From positions 1-64,000 of the forward strand of contig NZ_SNWE01000014.1 in the NCBI RefSeq assembly GCF_004362395.1: a DNA stretch of 64,000 nucleotides. The letters run 5' to 3'. This document shows, piece by piece, positions 16,665-25,321 of the stretch (positions within the stretch are counted from its first letter, which is position 1; each line of letters begins with the position of its first letter). The translations under genes and the position numbers were made by a program. The notes beneath the pieces were generated by a model that worked only from the letters and a program-made list of their open reading frames with translations, was not told the DNA's origin and made no database searches. The DNA is from Salegentibacter sp. 24. Its GTDB lineage: Bacteria; Bacteroidota; Bacteroidia; Flavobacteriales; Flavobacteriaceae.

Positions 16665-17477
16665 TTAGATTGGTAAATTGTAATAGTAATCATAAAAAAG
16701 AGTTAGACCAAAATCATCTTCTGGCACCTTTTTTAAATGTAACCGACTAAGGATATAACTGCTGTTTAGATAGTCATCATCTAACTCCTCCCATTTGGGG
16801 TTATTAAATAAATTATCAATGAAGGAATAAACCACGCCTCCTTTCTCATTTAATAGAATTAAGCCTTGAATATAACATAATATTATTCGTGAGCTAGCTT
16901 TGACAAGTTCAATAATTATTGGAGGTGAATCAGAATTAGATTTCATTGATTCAGGAAATCTTAAATCCCCATGAGCAAATTTATTGCGTAACTGATAAAT
17001 TATTTTTAATTCCTCATTACTAAAATGTTTCTCGGGATAGATATACAAATGTTCATTAACTGCCTCTCTAAAACAAGATGAAAACTCACTTTTTATATAC
17101 TCATATCCATATACAGGGGGATCATTAAAATCCATAGCTTTCAAACTTAAATTAATTTTTCCTTTTTTGTTAATTTGGGTCTGTGTGAAAATTTCGGATA
17201 TTAAATTTTCGAAAGCCCCCCATATATAGTTAAATGTGGTTAATTCTGTTATATACTTTTGGTTAATATCACCGCGTTCTTTATCATATTCATAAGCCGG
17301 CCGACACCATTCCTTAGCTCCGGTTTTATCAAACCGATTCCAACTAAATTCAACGTTTGAAATACCGGATGCAATCATTAACCAATCATATACTCCCTTG
17401 TAACCCAATTGGACAATAATTAATGCTAAATCAGAACTATGTTCTTGCGTATCTTTGAAATTAGACTGATCAAACAT
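16665..17477 (-). CDS. HEPN-motif protein at the end of the PT-restriction operon
   Basis: 270 residues, soluble. LRNKFAHGD contains R-x4-H, the HEPN RNase signature, in a helical context similar to ApeA-type and RiboL-PSP-HEPN proteins. The N-terminal half (around YDWLMIASGISNVEFSWNRF) is unrecognised. It follows the 158-residue PT-associated-like gene after about 90 bases on the same strand and converges on the dnd operon with a 53-base gap. A likely role is an RNase effector, but HEPN domains also serve structural roles; this is inference. Confidence 0.6.
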   Translation of the reverse strand: MFDQSNFKDTQEHSSDLALIIVQLGYKGVYDWLMIASGISNVEFSWNRFDKTGAKEWCRPAYEYDKERGDINQKYITELTTFNYIWGAFENLISEIFTQTQINKKGKINLSLKAMDFNDPPVYGYEYIKSEFSSCFREAVNEHLYIYPEKHFSNEELKIIYQLRNKFAHGDLRFPESMKSNSDSPPIIIELVKASSRIILCYIQGLILLNEKGGVVYSFIDNLFNNPKWEELDDDYLNSSYILSRLHLKKVPEDDFGLTLFYDYYYNLPI

Positions 17478-17566
17478 TTAAACTTGGTTATTTAACGTAA
17501 TGCATGGAAAATAAAGAAAAACTCTCTGATTTAAAGGGGCGTAAAATAAACTCTGTCTGAATTGAA

Positions 17567-18043
17567 TTACTTATATAAGTCAACAAACAAATAACTCGAA
17601 TTAATCAAATTATCATTTTCCCATTCTTCTTGAATGTATTGTAAGCCACCATTAGCATAACTTTCAATAAAATCTATGATATTACCCACAACTTGATTGA
17701 GTTCTTTTTCGTCCATATCTTCTAATTCATTCCAGTTAAAACCGATGTCATCACAATGGCTGAAAATTATCATCAACAGAAAATCAACTAGGCTAGAGTC
17801 CCTCTTCCATTTTCCTATTTCAATAAAGTCTTGTGTTGAGTTCCGTGGTGGCAATGGCAGTTTTAAACCTTTTTTTAACCCAAGTCTAAAAGCATAAATA
17901 TAAAGCTCATAGATAGGCCCAAATTGGCTATATTCAGATTTGGATTGGCCTTTATTTGCAAAAGCTTCTATAACTGGAATTTTACTTTTTGCGTATCTTG
18001 GCCGCTTGAGTAAAATGGCGTTTCTAAACTCTTGTGCTGTCAT
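17567..18043 (-). CDS. PT-associated small protein (dnd-associated protein 4-like)
   Basis: 158 residues, helical. The segment IDFIESYANGGLQYIQEE and the YELYIYAFRLGL pattern resemble, from memory, the family called DNA phosphorothioation-associated protein 4. No catalytic motif is evident. Its start overlaps the end of the SMC-like ATPase gene by four bases. It probably forms a complex with that ATPase, similar in size and position to the way DndE accompanies DndD. A profile search would settle the family. Confidence 0.65.
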   Translation of the reverse strand: MTAQEFRNAILLKRPRYAKSKIPVIEAFANKGQSKSEYSQFGPIYELYIYAFRLGLKKGLKLPLPPRNSTQDFIEIGKWKRDSSLVDFLLMIIFSHCDDIGFNWNELEDMDEKELNQVVGNIIDFIESYANGGLQYIQEEWENDNLINSSYLFVDLYK

Positions 18044-20235
18044 TTTAATTTGGTTTGTGTTGTTACTAAATCAATTTGTTCTGCATTTTCTGGAACGTGA
18101 TTTACATACATTGTTTTTACTTTAGGATCTTTCAATAATTTCTTGCCTAATTCATTAATTTTTATGTCCTCCTCTCTTTTATAGAGTTCTTTTACCAACA
18201 CAATACTTTGGGGGAAAACATCTCCAATAGCTTCAAAGAAACCTTCGGTAAAACCTTCACCGAAAGCAGAAATAGGTGCATCTGCCAATAATGGATAATT
18301 ATACTCTGCATTATTAGCTGAGATAATAGCCATTACTACTGAAAATTTTTTCATACGTTGAAAACCTTCTGAACTTCCATAAACAGAATTCCCATTGCTA
18401 TCTAAATAATTAAAATTTATCAAACCATTTGGATTTTTCTCAAACTTCAAAATTCCCCCAGATAGGTCATTATTCTTGATTAAATTTTTAAAATGAACAT
18501 TAGCATGTTTTTCAAGTAAATCTATCATACCATCAAAAACCCTTTCTTTTGCCTTATTTGAGGCTTCTTCTAGATCACTAAGTACCTCATAATTTTCATT
18601 AAAGCCATTCGGAATATCATTTGATTTATTAATACTTTTTATTTCATCATTGATGGCTTTCAAATCTTTTTTAAGTTTATTTGTTTTTGGGATAATGATA
18701 TCATTAATTTTACTGTTGGCATTTTCCATTCTTCGAACAGCTCCGGTATAGTTATTAATTATATCGCGTGCAGATTGCTCAGCATCATGTCCAGTTATCA
18801 AAATAGAATTTCTATCATCATCGATTGATTTAATTCGGCTTTTTAATTTCTCTATATTTTCTATTAATTCATTCTCTTTCTCTTTTGTCTTAATAATGGA
18901 GTCTCTTATGCCATCAAATTTATTATAAAAAGGCTGGGCATTAATTTGAAGTTCTCCAAAAAAATTCTTCAAATCATTTTTCACAAATGGCTTTTCCGAT
19001 TGCTTATCCTTAGGTCTGTTTTTAAGCTTAATTATATTTTTATATTCAGGTGTTCCTTTTTTAGCTTCCCTGTTACATACATAGCAATGTTCGTCATCAA
19101 TCATATTTTGGAGAGAGACAGAATCTGGCGAGTTTTCAGGAAGAAAATGGAAATATTCGTTTGGATTGTCTTCAACCTCTTTCAAAGCTTTTTTTTCATA
19201 TCTGCTTTCGATATATTTATCATTAAGTTCCCTAAATTTTTCAATTTCATTTTCAAAGCCCAGAGCTATCCACGCAAAATTACCATCAAAAAAACGGTTG
19301 TTGATTCTATCGAGAAATGTTTCAAACTCTTCTTGTTTTTCTCTAAGTCTCTTCCTTAACGGCTTAAGTTTATCGTCTAATTCTTTTCTTTTTTCTGCAT
19401 TAGCATATAATTTATCCAATTCATTTTTTTCATCTTGGGCAGCTTGAAGAGTTTCATTCCATTGTTCTAACTTGTTTTTTTCTTGATCTAATTGGTTTTC
19501 AATGTTCTCTTTCTCTGATACAGCACTATCAAACCTTTCATTTTGTGCATTATTTGCTTTAAGTTGTTTTTGAAGATCTTTAAATGCCCTTCCTTTAAAT
19601 TCTTCTAATAGTTCATGGATTTGTTCATACTTTTTTATATCAGTTAAGTTTTCAACCGCTTCCTCAATACTTTCTTTTTTACTAAAGTCTATAATGTCAT
19701 CAACTTCTTCTCCTTGTAGAAAAGAATATTTCCTGAATGCTTTCATTATTAGACCATTAATGATCCTGGTTTTCTCATCTTCATCATAGACGGGTTTATA
19801 TCTATGCAACACAAGTTCGGTCTTGTTTACTTCTATATCATTCATTACAAATTGCCAACTTTTTTCATCAGTAATTTGTTCGTCGATCCGGGTTGCTGAA
19901 AATGATTTAATTATCTGGTATTTATATCTGGTGCCACTAGTGTATTCTAACATAACTCCACATTCAACATAATTATTAATTGAAGTTTCACTTTTAGCCT
20001 TATCTGAAACTACTTTTACACCGGCATTTTTAATATTTATTTTCTTCTTAGTATCAGAATCCAATATTTGATCATAAAATAACCATAGAAAGGCATTAAA
20101 AAATTTTGATTTACCGGCGCCATTATCAGCAACTATAATATTTATACCTTCATCAAGCTCGTATCTATTATCTTCAAATTCACCATAATAGTTGAAGAAG
20201 TTTTTAAAAGATATGCTATTTATTATTGATGCCAT
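18040..20235 (-). CDS. SMC/Rad50-like ATPase with zinc hook, PT-restriction operon
   Basis: 731 residues. N-terminal SISFKNFFNYYGEFEDNRYE leads into Walker A IIVADNGAGKSKFF, followed by coiled-coil arms rich in Glu, Lys and Asn. A CYVCNREAK motif (CxxC) in mid-protein is a Rad50-type zinc hook. A signature-like SSEGFQRMKKFSVVMA precedes Walker B YPLLADAPIS. It likely dimerises and scans or clamps DNA ends. Encoded between a 71-residue protein and the 158-residue protein, all overlapping or nearly so. It is a paralogue in style of DndD but acts in the opposing operon. Lamassu-type SMC proteins are an alternative relation; the PT neighbourhood favours PT-dependent restriction. Confidence 0.8.
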   Translation of the reverse strand: MASIINSISFKNFFNYYGEFEDNRYELDEGINIIVADNGAGKSKFFNAFLWLFYDQILDSDTKKKINIKNAGVKVVSDKAKSETSINNYVECGVMLEYTSGTRYKYQIIKSFSATRIDEQITDEKSWQFVMNDIEVNKTELVLHRYKPVYDEDEKTRIINGLIMKAFRKYSFLQGEEVDDIIDFSKKESIEEAVENLTDIKKYEQIHELLEEFKGRAFKDLQKQLKANNAQNERFDSAVSEKENIENQLDQEKNKLEQWNETLQAAQDEKNELDKLYANAEKRKELDDKLKPLRKRLREKQEEFETFLDRINNRFFDGNFAWIALGFENEIEKFRELNDKYIESRYEKKALKEVEDNPNEYFHFLPENSPDSVSLQNMIDDEHCYVCNREAKKGTPEYKNIIKLKNRPKDKQSEKPFVKNDLKNFFGELQINAQPFYNKFDGIRDSIIKTKEKENELIENIEKLKSRIKSIDDDRNSILITGHDAEQSARDIINNYTGAVRRMENANSKINDIIIPKTNKLKKDLKAINDEIKSINKSNDIPNGFNENYEVLSDLEEASNKAKERVFDGMIDLLEKHANVHFKNLIKNNDLSGGILKFEKNPNGLINFNYLDSNGNSVYGSSEGFQRMKKFSVVMAIISANNAEYNYPLLADAPISAFGEGFTEGFFEAIGDVFPQSIVLVKELYKREEDIKINELGKKLLKDPKVKTMYVNHVPENAEQIDLVTTQTKLK

Positions 20236-20238
20236 TTT

Positions 20239-20454
20239 TTAAATTTTATGAATGTTTTTGATAATAGGATATATCTGTCTAGCTGAACGATTATTATCAT
20301 TTTCATTAATTATTGTAGCTAATATCTCTATAATCTTATTATGATATGGGCCGGATGTGGTAAGGTTTTTTACCTCGGTTTCGCTAAGATTATATTTTTT
20401 AATAACCTCTTCATCATTTAAAATTTCTCTTAAGATTTCATTTCTCTTACTCAT
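20239..20454 (-). CDS. Small 71-residue protein of the PT-restriction operon
   Basis: 71 residues, highly charged and helical (NEILREILNDEEVIKKYNLS). No family recognised. The ATG overlaps the helicase stop by four bases and its stop is three bases before the SMC ATPase start, so it is a genuine operon member. It is probably a DNA-binding or bridging subunit. Confidence 0.7.
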   Translation of the reverse strand: MSKRNEILREILNDEEVIKKYNLSETEVKNLTTSGPYHNKIIEILATIINENDNNRSARQIYPIIKNIHKI

Positions 20455-21156
20455 AATTCCTGGATTATTTCATCAATGTTCAAGTCATATTTTTGACATA
20501 TATCTTGTAAACTATTTTTGGTATCATAAAAGTTCATAGAAAGACTAGAAAAATAAGCAACACGACGCAATTCATTTTTCACTTGATCCCTTTCCATTCT
20601 ATAATATTCGGTATTAGGATCGTTTAAGGGTGGTACAACAACCATATCATATATTAGAGCATTCGTTTTATCTTTATGCTTACGAAGCAATCTACCTCTT
20701 CTTTGGATAAATTGTCTTGGATTGCCTGTACTACTTGCAAAAATACCAACTTCCGCTCTAGGTACATCAACCCCTTCATCAAGCATTTTCATTGCAAAGA
20801 GCATCTCTATTTTACCATCTGAAAAACCTCTCAATATACCTTTTAGATCTTCATCTTTAGCTGTATATGAATTTATCTTTAGGTTTTGATTTACTTCTAC
20901 AGCTGCTCTCATAAAATCATTAAGCAATCTTTCTTCTTCTCCGTATTCATCATAAATATATCCTTCAGGTACATATGTAAATACATATTTTAGCTTTTTG
21001 GATTCAGTAAGTTCTTTTACTATTTCCTTGAAGCTTTCAACTTTATTATGAGCCTTATGTATAATATTTTTTCTCCAAAGAAGTAGCTTTTGTAAGCTTC
21101 CCTTAAAAACGAACTGTTTAAAAGTATAATATATTTTATAACTTTAAACCGTAATT

Positions 21157-21423
21157 ATGAAGAAGAGTAGATATACACCACAGCAAATCGCAAAGATTTT
21201 AAAGGAATTTGATAACGGAAAAACGGCCGCAGAAATCAGCCGTGAATATGGCATTAGTACAGCTGCATTCTACAAGTGGCGGGAACGTTATGGCGGAATG
21301 AACGGCAAAGAGCTGAAGCGCCTGAAGGACCTTGAGGAGGAAAACCGAAGGCTGAAGCAGATGTATGCCAATCTATCTCTGGATCATCAAATGGCCAAAG
21401 AAATCATTGAAAAAAAGCTTTAA
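21157..21423 (+). CDS. IS3-family transposase OrfA
   Basis: 88 residues. Helix-turn-helix of the transposase_8 type: [20 protein letters not shown] with [23 protein letters not shown], then a leucine-zipper-like [16 protein letters not shown] for dimerisation. It binds the terminal repeats. The frame ends at TAA 21421-21423, just after an A-AAA-AAG slip site from which OrfAB is made. Confidence 0.93.
   Translation: MKKSRYTPQQIAKILKEFDNGKTAAEISREYGISTAAFYKWRERYGGMNGKELKRLKDLEEENRRLKQMYANLSLDHQMAKEIIEKKL
21411..21417 (+). promoter_or_regulatory. Programmed -1 frameshift site, A AAA AAG
   Basis: The heptamer AAAAAAG lies six bases before the orfA stop codon region. A -1 shift here moves ribosomes into a frame reading [16 protein letters not shown] that is open through to OrfB, giving the OrfAB transposase. 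This is the standard IS3-family arrangement. Confidence 0.8.
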
Positions 21424-21497
21424 AGCCCTGCCGTAAAAGAACCATTGCCAAAGAACTTACGCATTACGGTATTAGCAGGGCGTGCCGTGTTTTAAAT

Positions 21498-22289
21498 ATG
21501 AGTAAAAGCGTTTTTTATTACAGGCCGATTCCAAAGGACGATACTGCTATTGAAGCGGCCTTACAACAAAAAGCTAAAGAACATAGCGAAGAAGGCTTTT
21601 GGATGGCTTACGATCGTCTAAGAAATGAAGGCAAGCCCTGGAACCATAAACGGGTATACCGGGTCTATAAAAAGCTTGGCCTAAGTTTGAGACGAAAGGT
21701 AAAAAAGCGGTTACCTGCCAGAGTTAAAGAACCCCTGGAGGCTCCCATAGCTCCTAATCGTAGCTGGAGTATTGATTTTGTAACCGATGTTCTGGAAAAT
21801 AAAAGGCGCTTCCGTGGTTTAACCGTAATCGATGATTACAACCGGGAAGCATTGCATATAGAAATTGATTTTTCACTGCCCAGCAAACGTGTGGTCTGGG
21901 TACTAAACCATTTAATTAATCGCAGAGGAAAACCTCAAAAAATAAGAATGGATAATGGACCTGAATTTGTTGCTAAGATCGCTTCAGAATGGAGCCAGAT
22001 GCAAGAAATCGACTTTCAGTATATTCAACCCGGGAAACCAACTCAGAATGCTTTTATAGAACGATTCAATGGAACCTATCGAAGGGGCGTTCTCAATAAG
22101 TACCTTTTTGAAAATCTCAATCAGGTAAGGGAACAAACCGAGACCTGGATGGAAGATTACAACAATGTAAGGCCACATAATGCACTGGGAAAAATGGCCC
22201 CCGTAGCATACGCAAAAACTCATTCTCCTGGCGGTACCGCCAGGAGAATGAAAAATGATATTTTTGGACAATCAAGCAGTTCTAATTAG
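21498..22289 (+). CDS. IS3-family transposase OrfB (DDE integrase)
   Basis: 263 residues from the first ATG, though the frame is open back to the frameshift site and the functional protein is probably OrfAB. The rve-type DDE domain has D in [10 protein letters not shown] in MDNGPEF and E in NAFIERFNG. The protein ends with extra residues partly encoded by a 30-bp perfect palindrome (22221-22250), which yields [10 protein letters not shown]. Its last codons overlap the inner part of the right inverted repeat. Confidence 0.92.
   Translation: MSKSVFYYRPIPKDDTAIEAALQQKAKEHSEEGFWMAYDRLRNEGKPWNHKRVYRVYKKLGLSLRRKVKKRLPARVKEPLEAPIAPNRSWSIDFVTDVLENKRRFRGLTVIDDYNREALHIEIDFSLPSKRVVWVLNHLINRRGKPQKIRMDNGPEFVAKIASEWSQMQEIDFQYIQPGKPTQNAFIERFNGTYRRGVLNKYLFENLNQVREQTETWMEDYNNVRPHNALGKMAPVAYAKTHSPGGTARRMKNDIFGQSSSSN
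22221..22250. repeat. 30-bp perfect palindrome within the transposase 3' end
   Basis: CATTCTCCTGGCGGT is followed immediately by its exact reverse complement, so the RNA could form a 13-15 bp GC-rich hairpin on either strand. It starts 81 bases before the IS right end and lies inside orfB. It may act as a bidirectional transcription barrier or protect against read-in transcription. The sequence fact is certain; the role is unknown. Confidence 0.9.
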
Positions 22290-24025
22290 GGGAAGCTTAC
22301 ACTTTTCAACCATAGGATCCTTTTTAAATTCTCCTTTCTTAAAGTCAAAATATCTTAAAAGTTTTTGGGATATTTCTATATAACGATCAAGTTCTTCATT
22401 TTGTAATTCTACTATTTTTGGATAATACTTATATTCTGTCAGACGCTCTTCATTTAGAGCTCGCTCCATCGTGAATGAATATGTATATGGTGGTTTATCT
22501 CCAAAAAAATAATCTATTGCATCGGTGCCTTTGGGATCGTAAATTCTTTTAGGTGTTGCTGATAGTCCTATTTTTTTCTTTACTTTAATATTTTCTAATC
22601 CTTTTTTAATTTGATTTGCCCCCATATTATGAGCTTCATCAGCAATTAACATAAAACTATCCTGTATTTTCTTAAAATATTTTTGAAACTTATCAGTCAC
22701 AAAACTCCCATATGTAGTTATGATAATTAGATCTTTCGAAACACCCCATGAAAGATTGCTAACAAAATTTGCTAAACCTTTTTCCCATTTATTACCTCCT
22801 CCAACTTTAAGAATATTATTAAAATTAAAGGATTTGACTTCCCCTTCCCACTGATTTAATAAAGCAATGGAAGGAACTAATATAATAGCTTTGTAAGTTT
22901 GTTCCTTTTTATAAATATTTAATAGACAATTCAAAGATGTTATTGTTTTTCCTGTACCAGTAGCCATAGCAAAGACTCCAGAATAATTATTTTTCACCCA
23001 AGCCTTAAAAGCATCTTTTTGATACTCTCTAGGTCCTTCAAAATAAGGGAATTTAGGTGTTTGACTTATTTCTTGAATTTTCTCTTCAAATCTTAACTTC
23101 TTCTTTTTAAGAATTTCCTGAACTTTTTTACTATAAACTTCATTATTCAGATTCATTGAGTCATCTAAAAGATCTCTTATTTCTTTTTCTCTTCCCAATG
23201 CATTAATTACTACTTCAATTTTATCAGGTGAAATATATTTATAATTCGGATGTACCTTATTAATGATTTTATTAAAATTCTCTCTTTCATCTTCAATTCT
23301 CTCACGGCTAACATTTCCATTCCAAGGTGTTTCAACTTGAAAGCTTTCAGAGTTCTTTAGTAACGCAGGAAGAGTAAAATTTATACTGCCTTCTGTTGAT
23401 ATGTATTCCTCTCCATCGAAAAGAATCATTCGTTTACAATGTGCGAGGTCTACATTATTAAATTTAACCGGCATAATTTCAAGTTTATTATTCTTGAGCA
23501 AGAACCTTAAACAATCAAAAAAATGCTGGGAGTGAGAGCTTAAGACGTTCTCCAAATGCTCTAAATCAGAAAAAATTTCGATTATTTTATCCTCCTCCTT
23601 TAAAAGACTGGAATTTAAAAGTTCCTGATGATCTTTTAAACTATATATGTGATTTGTAATTATTCTTATTTTACCATCATTAAGGAGAAATTCAGCAAAG
23701 CTTTTAGAAAGAACTCTAATAGCATTAGAACTAAAATATCCAAGTAACAAATCAATTTGCTTAGCTTTAGGAAAAGCTTCTTCATAAAACTCTAATGGAA
23801 TATGTTCTGAATCTGAACTATATCTATATGATCTCGGAAATGGGATATCTCTAAATCTGGTCATCTAACAAATTATTCTTTGCGATAATAAAGGGTTTCA
23901 TAATATACATATTCGACCAAATAATCTACAGGATATTAGTTGTTTTCTATAAAAATACTAGCATTTTAAGAAGGAAAAATATGGAGAACCATAAAAAGGA
24001 AAATTAAATACCCATAATAAGCTGT

Positions 24026-24271
24026 TTATAGTGGATTTTCAGGCATAAAATCTTTTATACTACATTCAAGGTATTTTGCCAGTTCGTTTAATTGATCAAA
24101 AGAATACATGCTGGAGTAGCTTTCCATTTCAATTTGTCCAATGTAGCCTCGGGTAACCCCAAATAGTTTTGCAATATCTGACTGGCTCCGATTTAATTTG
24201 CTTCTCCTCGCCTTCACGAGCTTAACTATTTTCAATTCTATTTTTGATTTTGGAGCAATTTTTTTTGCCAT
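24026..24271 (-). CDS. XRE-family helix-turn-helix regulator
   Basis: 81 residues. HTH_3 fold: RSKLNRSQSDIAKLFGVTRG with YIGQIEMESYSSMYSFDQLN, then LAKYLECSIKDFMPENP. It is a typical small restriction-control-sized protein. It lies 160 bases upstream of the PLD-helicase gene on the same strand, so it may control that operon, or form its first gene. No operator was identified. Confidence 0.85.
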   Translation of the reverse strand: MAKKIAPKSKIELKIVKLVKARRSKLNRSQSDIAKLFGVTRGYIGQIEMESYSSMYSFDQLNELAKYLECSIKDFMPENPL

Positions 24272-24411
24272 TTTGAAAAAATATTCAAAAACATTTGCTT
24301 AGTACGAACTAACTTTTTAAATTAGCATAGTTATTACTAAGCACTTGTTGTGCTGTTTAACTTGATTACTACATCTATTATATATAGATTGTGAGTTTAA
24401 TGAGCCTCAGC

Positions 24412-24545
24412 GTCCGAAGCTAGCATTTCGACACAACACGAGGCGGTAGAATTAAACCCACGTCTAAAGATATTGTGTAACTTTGCACAATTCTTTAGGC
24501 TGGTTTCTACTGAAAACCGTGTTGTAGGCTTGCTAGCGCCTGGAC
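24412..24545 (+). ncRNA. Long imperfect hairpin, candidate structured RNA element 1
   Basis: Seven nested helices can be paired: GTCC 24412-24415 with GGAC 24542-24545; GCTAGCA 24419-24425 with TGCTAGC 24531-24537; ACAACAC 24433-24439 with GTGTTGT 24519-24525; GTAGA 24446-24450 with TCTAC 24506-24510; AACC 24455-24458 with GGTT 24502-24505; CTAAAGA 24464-24470 with TCTTTAG 24492-24498; and ATTGTG 24472-24477 with CACAAT 24486-24491. The loop is TAACTTTG. The arms differ enough that this is not a simple recent inverted duplication. It could act as RNA or as a DNA cruciform. Strand is uncertain. Confidence 0.45.
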
Positions 24546-24612
24546 AAAGGTTGGAGGTAGAATTCCAGCCTTTTCGCTTTTTAAACTTGTTCATCATAAG
24601 CTATTGAGGTAT

Positions 24613-24753
24613 ATGAAAACGAGTAAAGCAAATCTATCAAAGCACCCCCACTGCAAATCCTTATCAGCGGTAATCACCAATTGTAGCCCTGAACAGGTAC
24701 AATCTCATCCCCTTCAATCTATCTTAAAGAACATAATATGTGCGCCAGAATAA
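24613..24753 (+). CDS. Possible 46-residue leader peptide
   Basis: An ATG at 24613 opens a 46-residue frame, MKTSKANLSKHPHCKS and so on, ending TAA at 24751-24753, two bases before the three-way-junction element. It is polar, Ser/Pro-rich, without signal or membrane segment. It resembles nothing I know. Its fit between two structured elements suggests a leader ORF, but it may be chance. Confidence 0.2.
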   Translation: MKTSKANLSKHPHCKSLSAVITNCSPEQVQSHPLQSILKNIICAPE

Positions 24754-24754
24754 T

Positions 24755-24854
24755 GTGGCGTAACCGGTAGCAAAAAGCCAAGCCTTTTGCCCGATCATAC
24801 CGGCCCGCTATCCAAGAGTTAACTAAATAAGGTAGCAATAGGGATTTAGGCCAC
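24755..24854 (+). ncRNA. Three-way-junction candidate RNA, element 2
   Basis: A closing helix GTGGC 24755-24759 / GCCAC 24850-24854 encloses two arms. The first arm is CCGGTA 24764-24769 continuing into GCAAAA 24770-24775, paired with TTTTGC 24785-24790 and TACCGG 24798-24803 with a seven-base bulge: twelve Watson-Crick pairs. The second arm is GCTA-T-CC 24807-24813 with GGTAGC 24831-24836. The compact junction layout is like that of small riboswitches, but I match it to no known class. Confidence 0.45.
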
Positions 24855-24885
24855 TACAATAATATGGTTATTCGCACTGCTATAA

Positions 24886-24964
24886 ATGTAGTAGGTTTTT
24901 TCTCTTCGTGCAAACGCGAAGTTTAATTTCGTAGGTAAGCGGAGCAGGTTTTTTGCCCCTACAT
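24886..24964 (+). ncRNA. Candidate hairpin domain, element 3
   Basis: ATGTAG 24886-24891 can pair with CTACAT 24959-24964, closing a domain that contains CTTCG 24904-24908 / CGAAG 24917-24921. The region also has two GGTTTTTT tracts (about 24894 and 24947). Pairing here is weaker than in the neighbours and may be partly chance. Confidence 0.3.
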
Positions 24965-24974
24965 TATATTAGGC

Positions 24975-25114
24975 CAAAGAGGTCGGCAGTAGCTATTACT
25001 GTATTCACTAATTCTCTCGTTTGCGGGAACGAGAAAATCTTATAAACAATCCCGTGGGTTGCTGTTATGTGCCCTATTATTTAATAACAGCTTTGGGTGG
25101 GGCCTCTTTGAGGC
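24975..25114 (+). ncRNA. Four-helix junction candidate with a switching helix, element 4
   Basis: CAAAGAGG 24975-24982 pairs with CCTCTTTG 25103-25110, enclosing three hairpins: CAGTA/TACTG (24987-24991, 24997-25001), TCTCGTT/AACGAGA (25015-25021, 25028-25034) and GCTGTTAT/ATAACAGC (25061-25068, 25084-25091). The 3' strand of the closing helix can instead form GCCTC-TTT-GAGGC (25102-25114). Two mutually exclusive folds about 210 bases before the susC start would suit regulation of that operon. It is not a class I recognise. Confidence 0.45.
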
Positions 25115-25321
25115 ACTGGGAGTATTAATTTGGGTTAATAGGTGTTAACGAATAGGGTCGTTAAGTTTTAAAAAAAAGAAATTGTTTATGAAAAGAAAAG
25201 TGAATTAGCCTTAGTTAAAGGTATTAAGCTAAAAAGCCTTCCCTTACTAAAGATTGGCGTCTGAGTGGGGAAGGCCTAAGCTTAAATAAAACAATGTTTC
25301 ATTTAAATACCACACGAAATT

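Larger units (their letters stand above)
21091..22301 (+). mobile_element. IS3-family insertion sequence (IS407-like), 1211 bp
   Basis: The ends are inverted repeats starting TGTAAGCTTCCC on both sides, running on as TTAAAAACGAACTG at the left and CTAATTAGAACTG at the right. The target duplication is CTTT at 21087-21090 and 22302-22305. The 4-bp duplication and the transposase sequence ([22 protein letters not shown]) fit the IS407/IS51 branch. It carries orfA and orfB with a frameshift window and is structurally complete, so potentially active. It interrupts the PLD-helicase gene in antisense orientation. Confidence 0.93.
20451..23864 (-). pseudogene. PLD-domain DEAD/DEAH helicase (PT restriction enzyme-like), split by an IS
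   Basis: Two pieces, 23864-22306 and 21090-20451, are separated by an IS3-family element. Joining them with one copy of the 4-bp duplication restores a single frame of 733 codons including stop, reading VEKLLLWRKNII across the site. N-terminal PLD-type nuclease: H142-x-K144, D150, then GSINFT. Helicase: Walker A MATGTGKT near 300, IADEAHNMG, LSATPKR; C-terminal motifs MKMLDEGVDVP and QRRGRLLRKH lie in the downstream piece. From memory it resembles the family described as DNA phosphorothioation system restriction enzyme. As it stands the protein ends in IS sequence and lacks the second RecA lobe, so it should be inactive. Confidence 0.88.

Noticed and set aside
18946-19359. Plus-strand frame opposite the SMC-like ATPase
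   Set aside because: Antisense shadow of coiled-coil coding sequence, hydrophobic and Phe-rich.
18040-23864. Lamassu identity for the SMC-containing operon
   Set aside because: An SMC protein with partner genes fits loosely, but the PLD-helicase, the 158-residue protein and the dndCDE neighbourhood point to PT-dependent restriction.
24397-24597. Minus-strand 66-codon frame
   Set aside because: It spans the long imperfect hairpin and its repetitive peptide (two G-x-NST segments) follows from repeated DNA; no homology or gene-like context.
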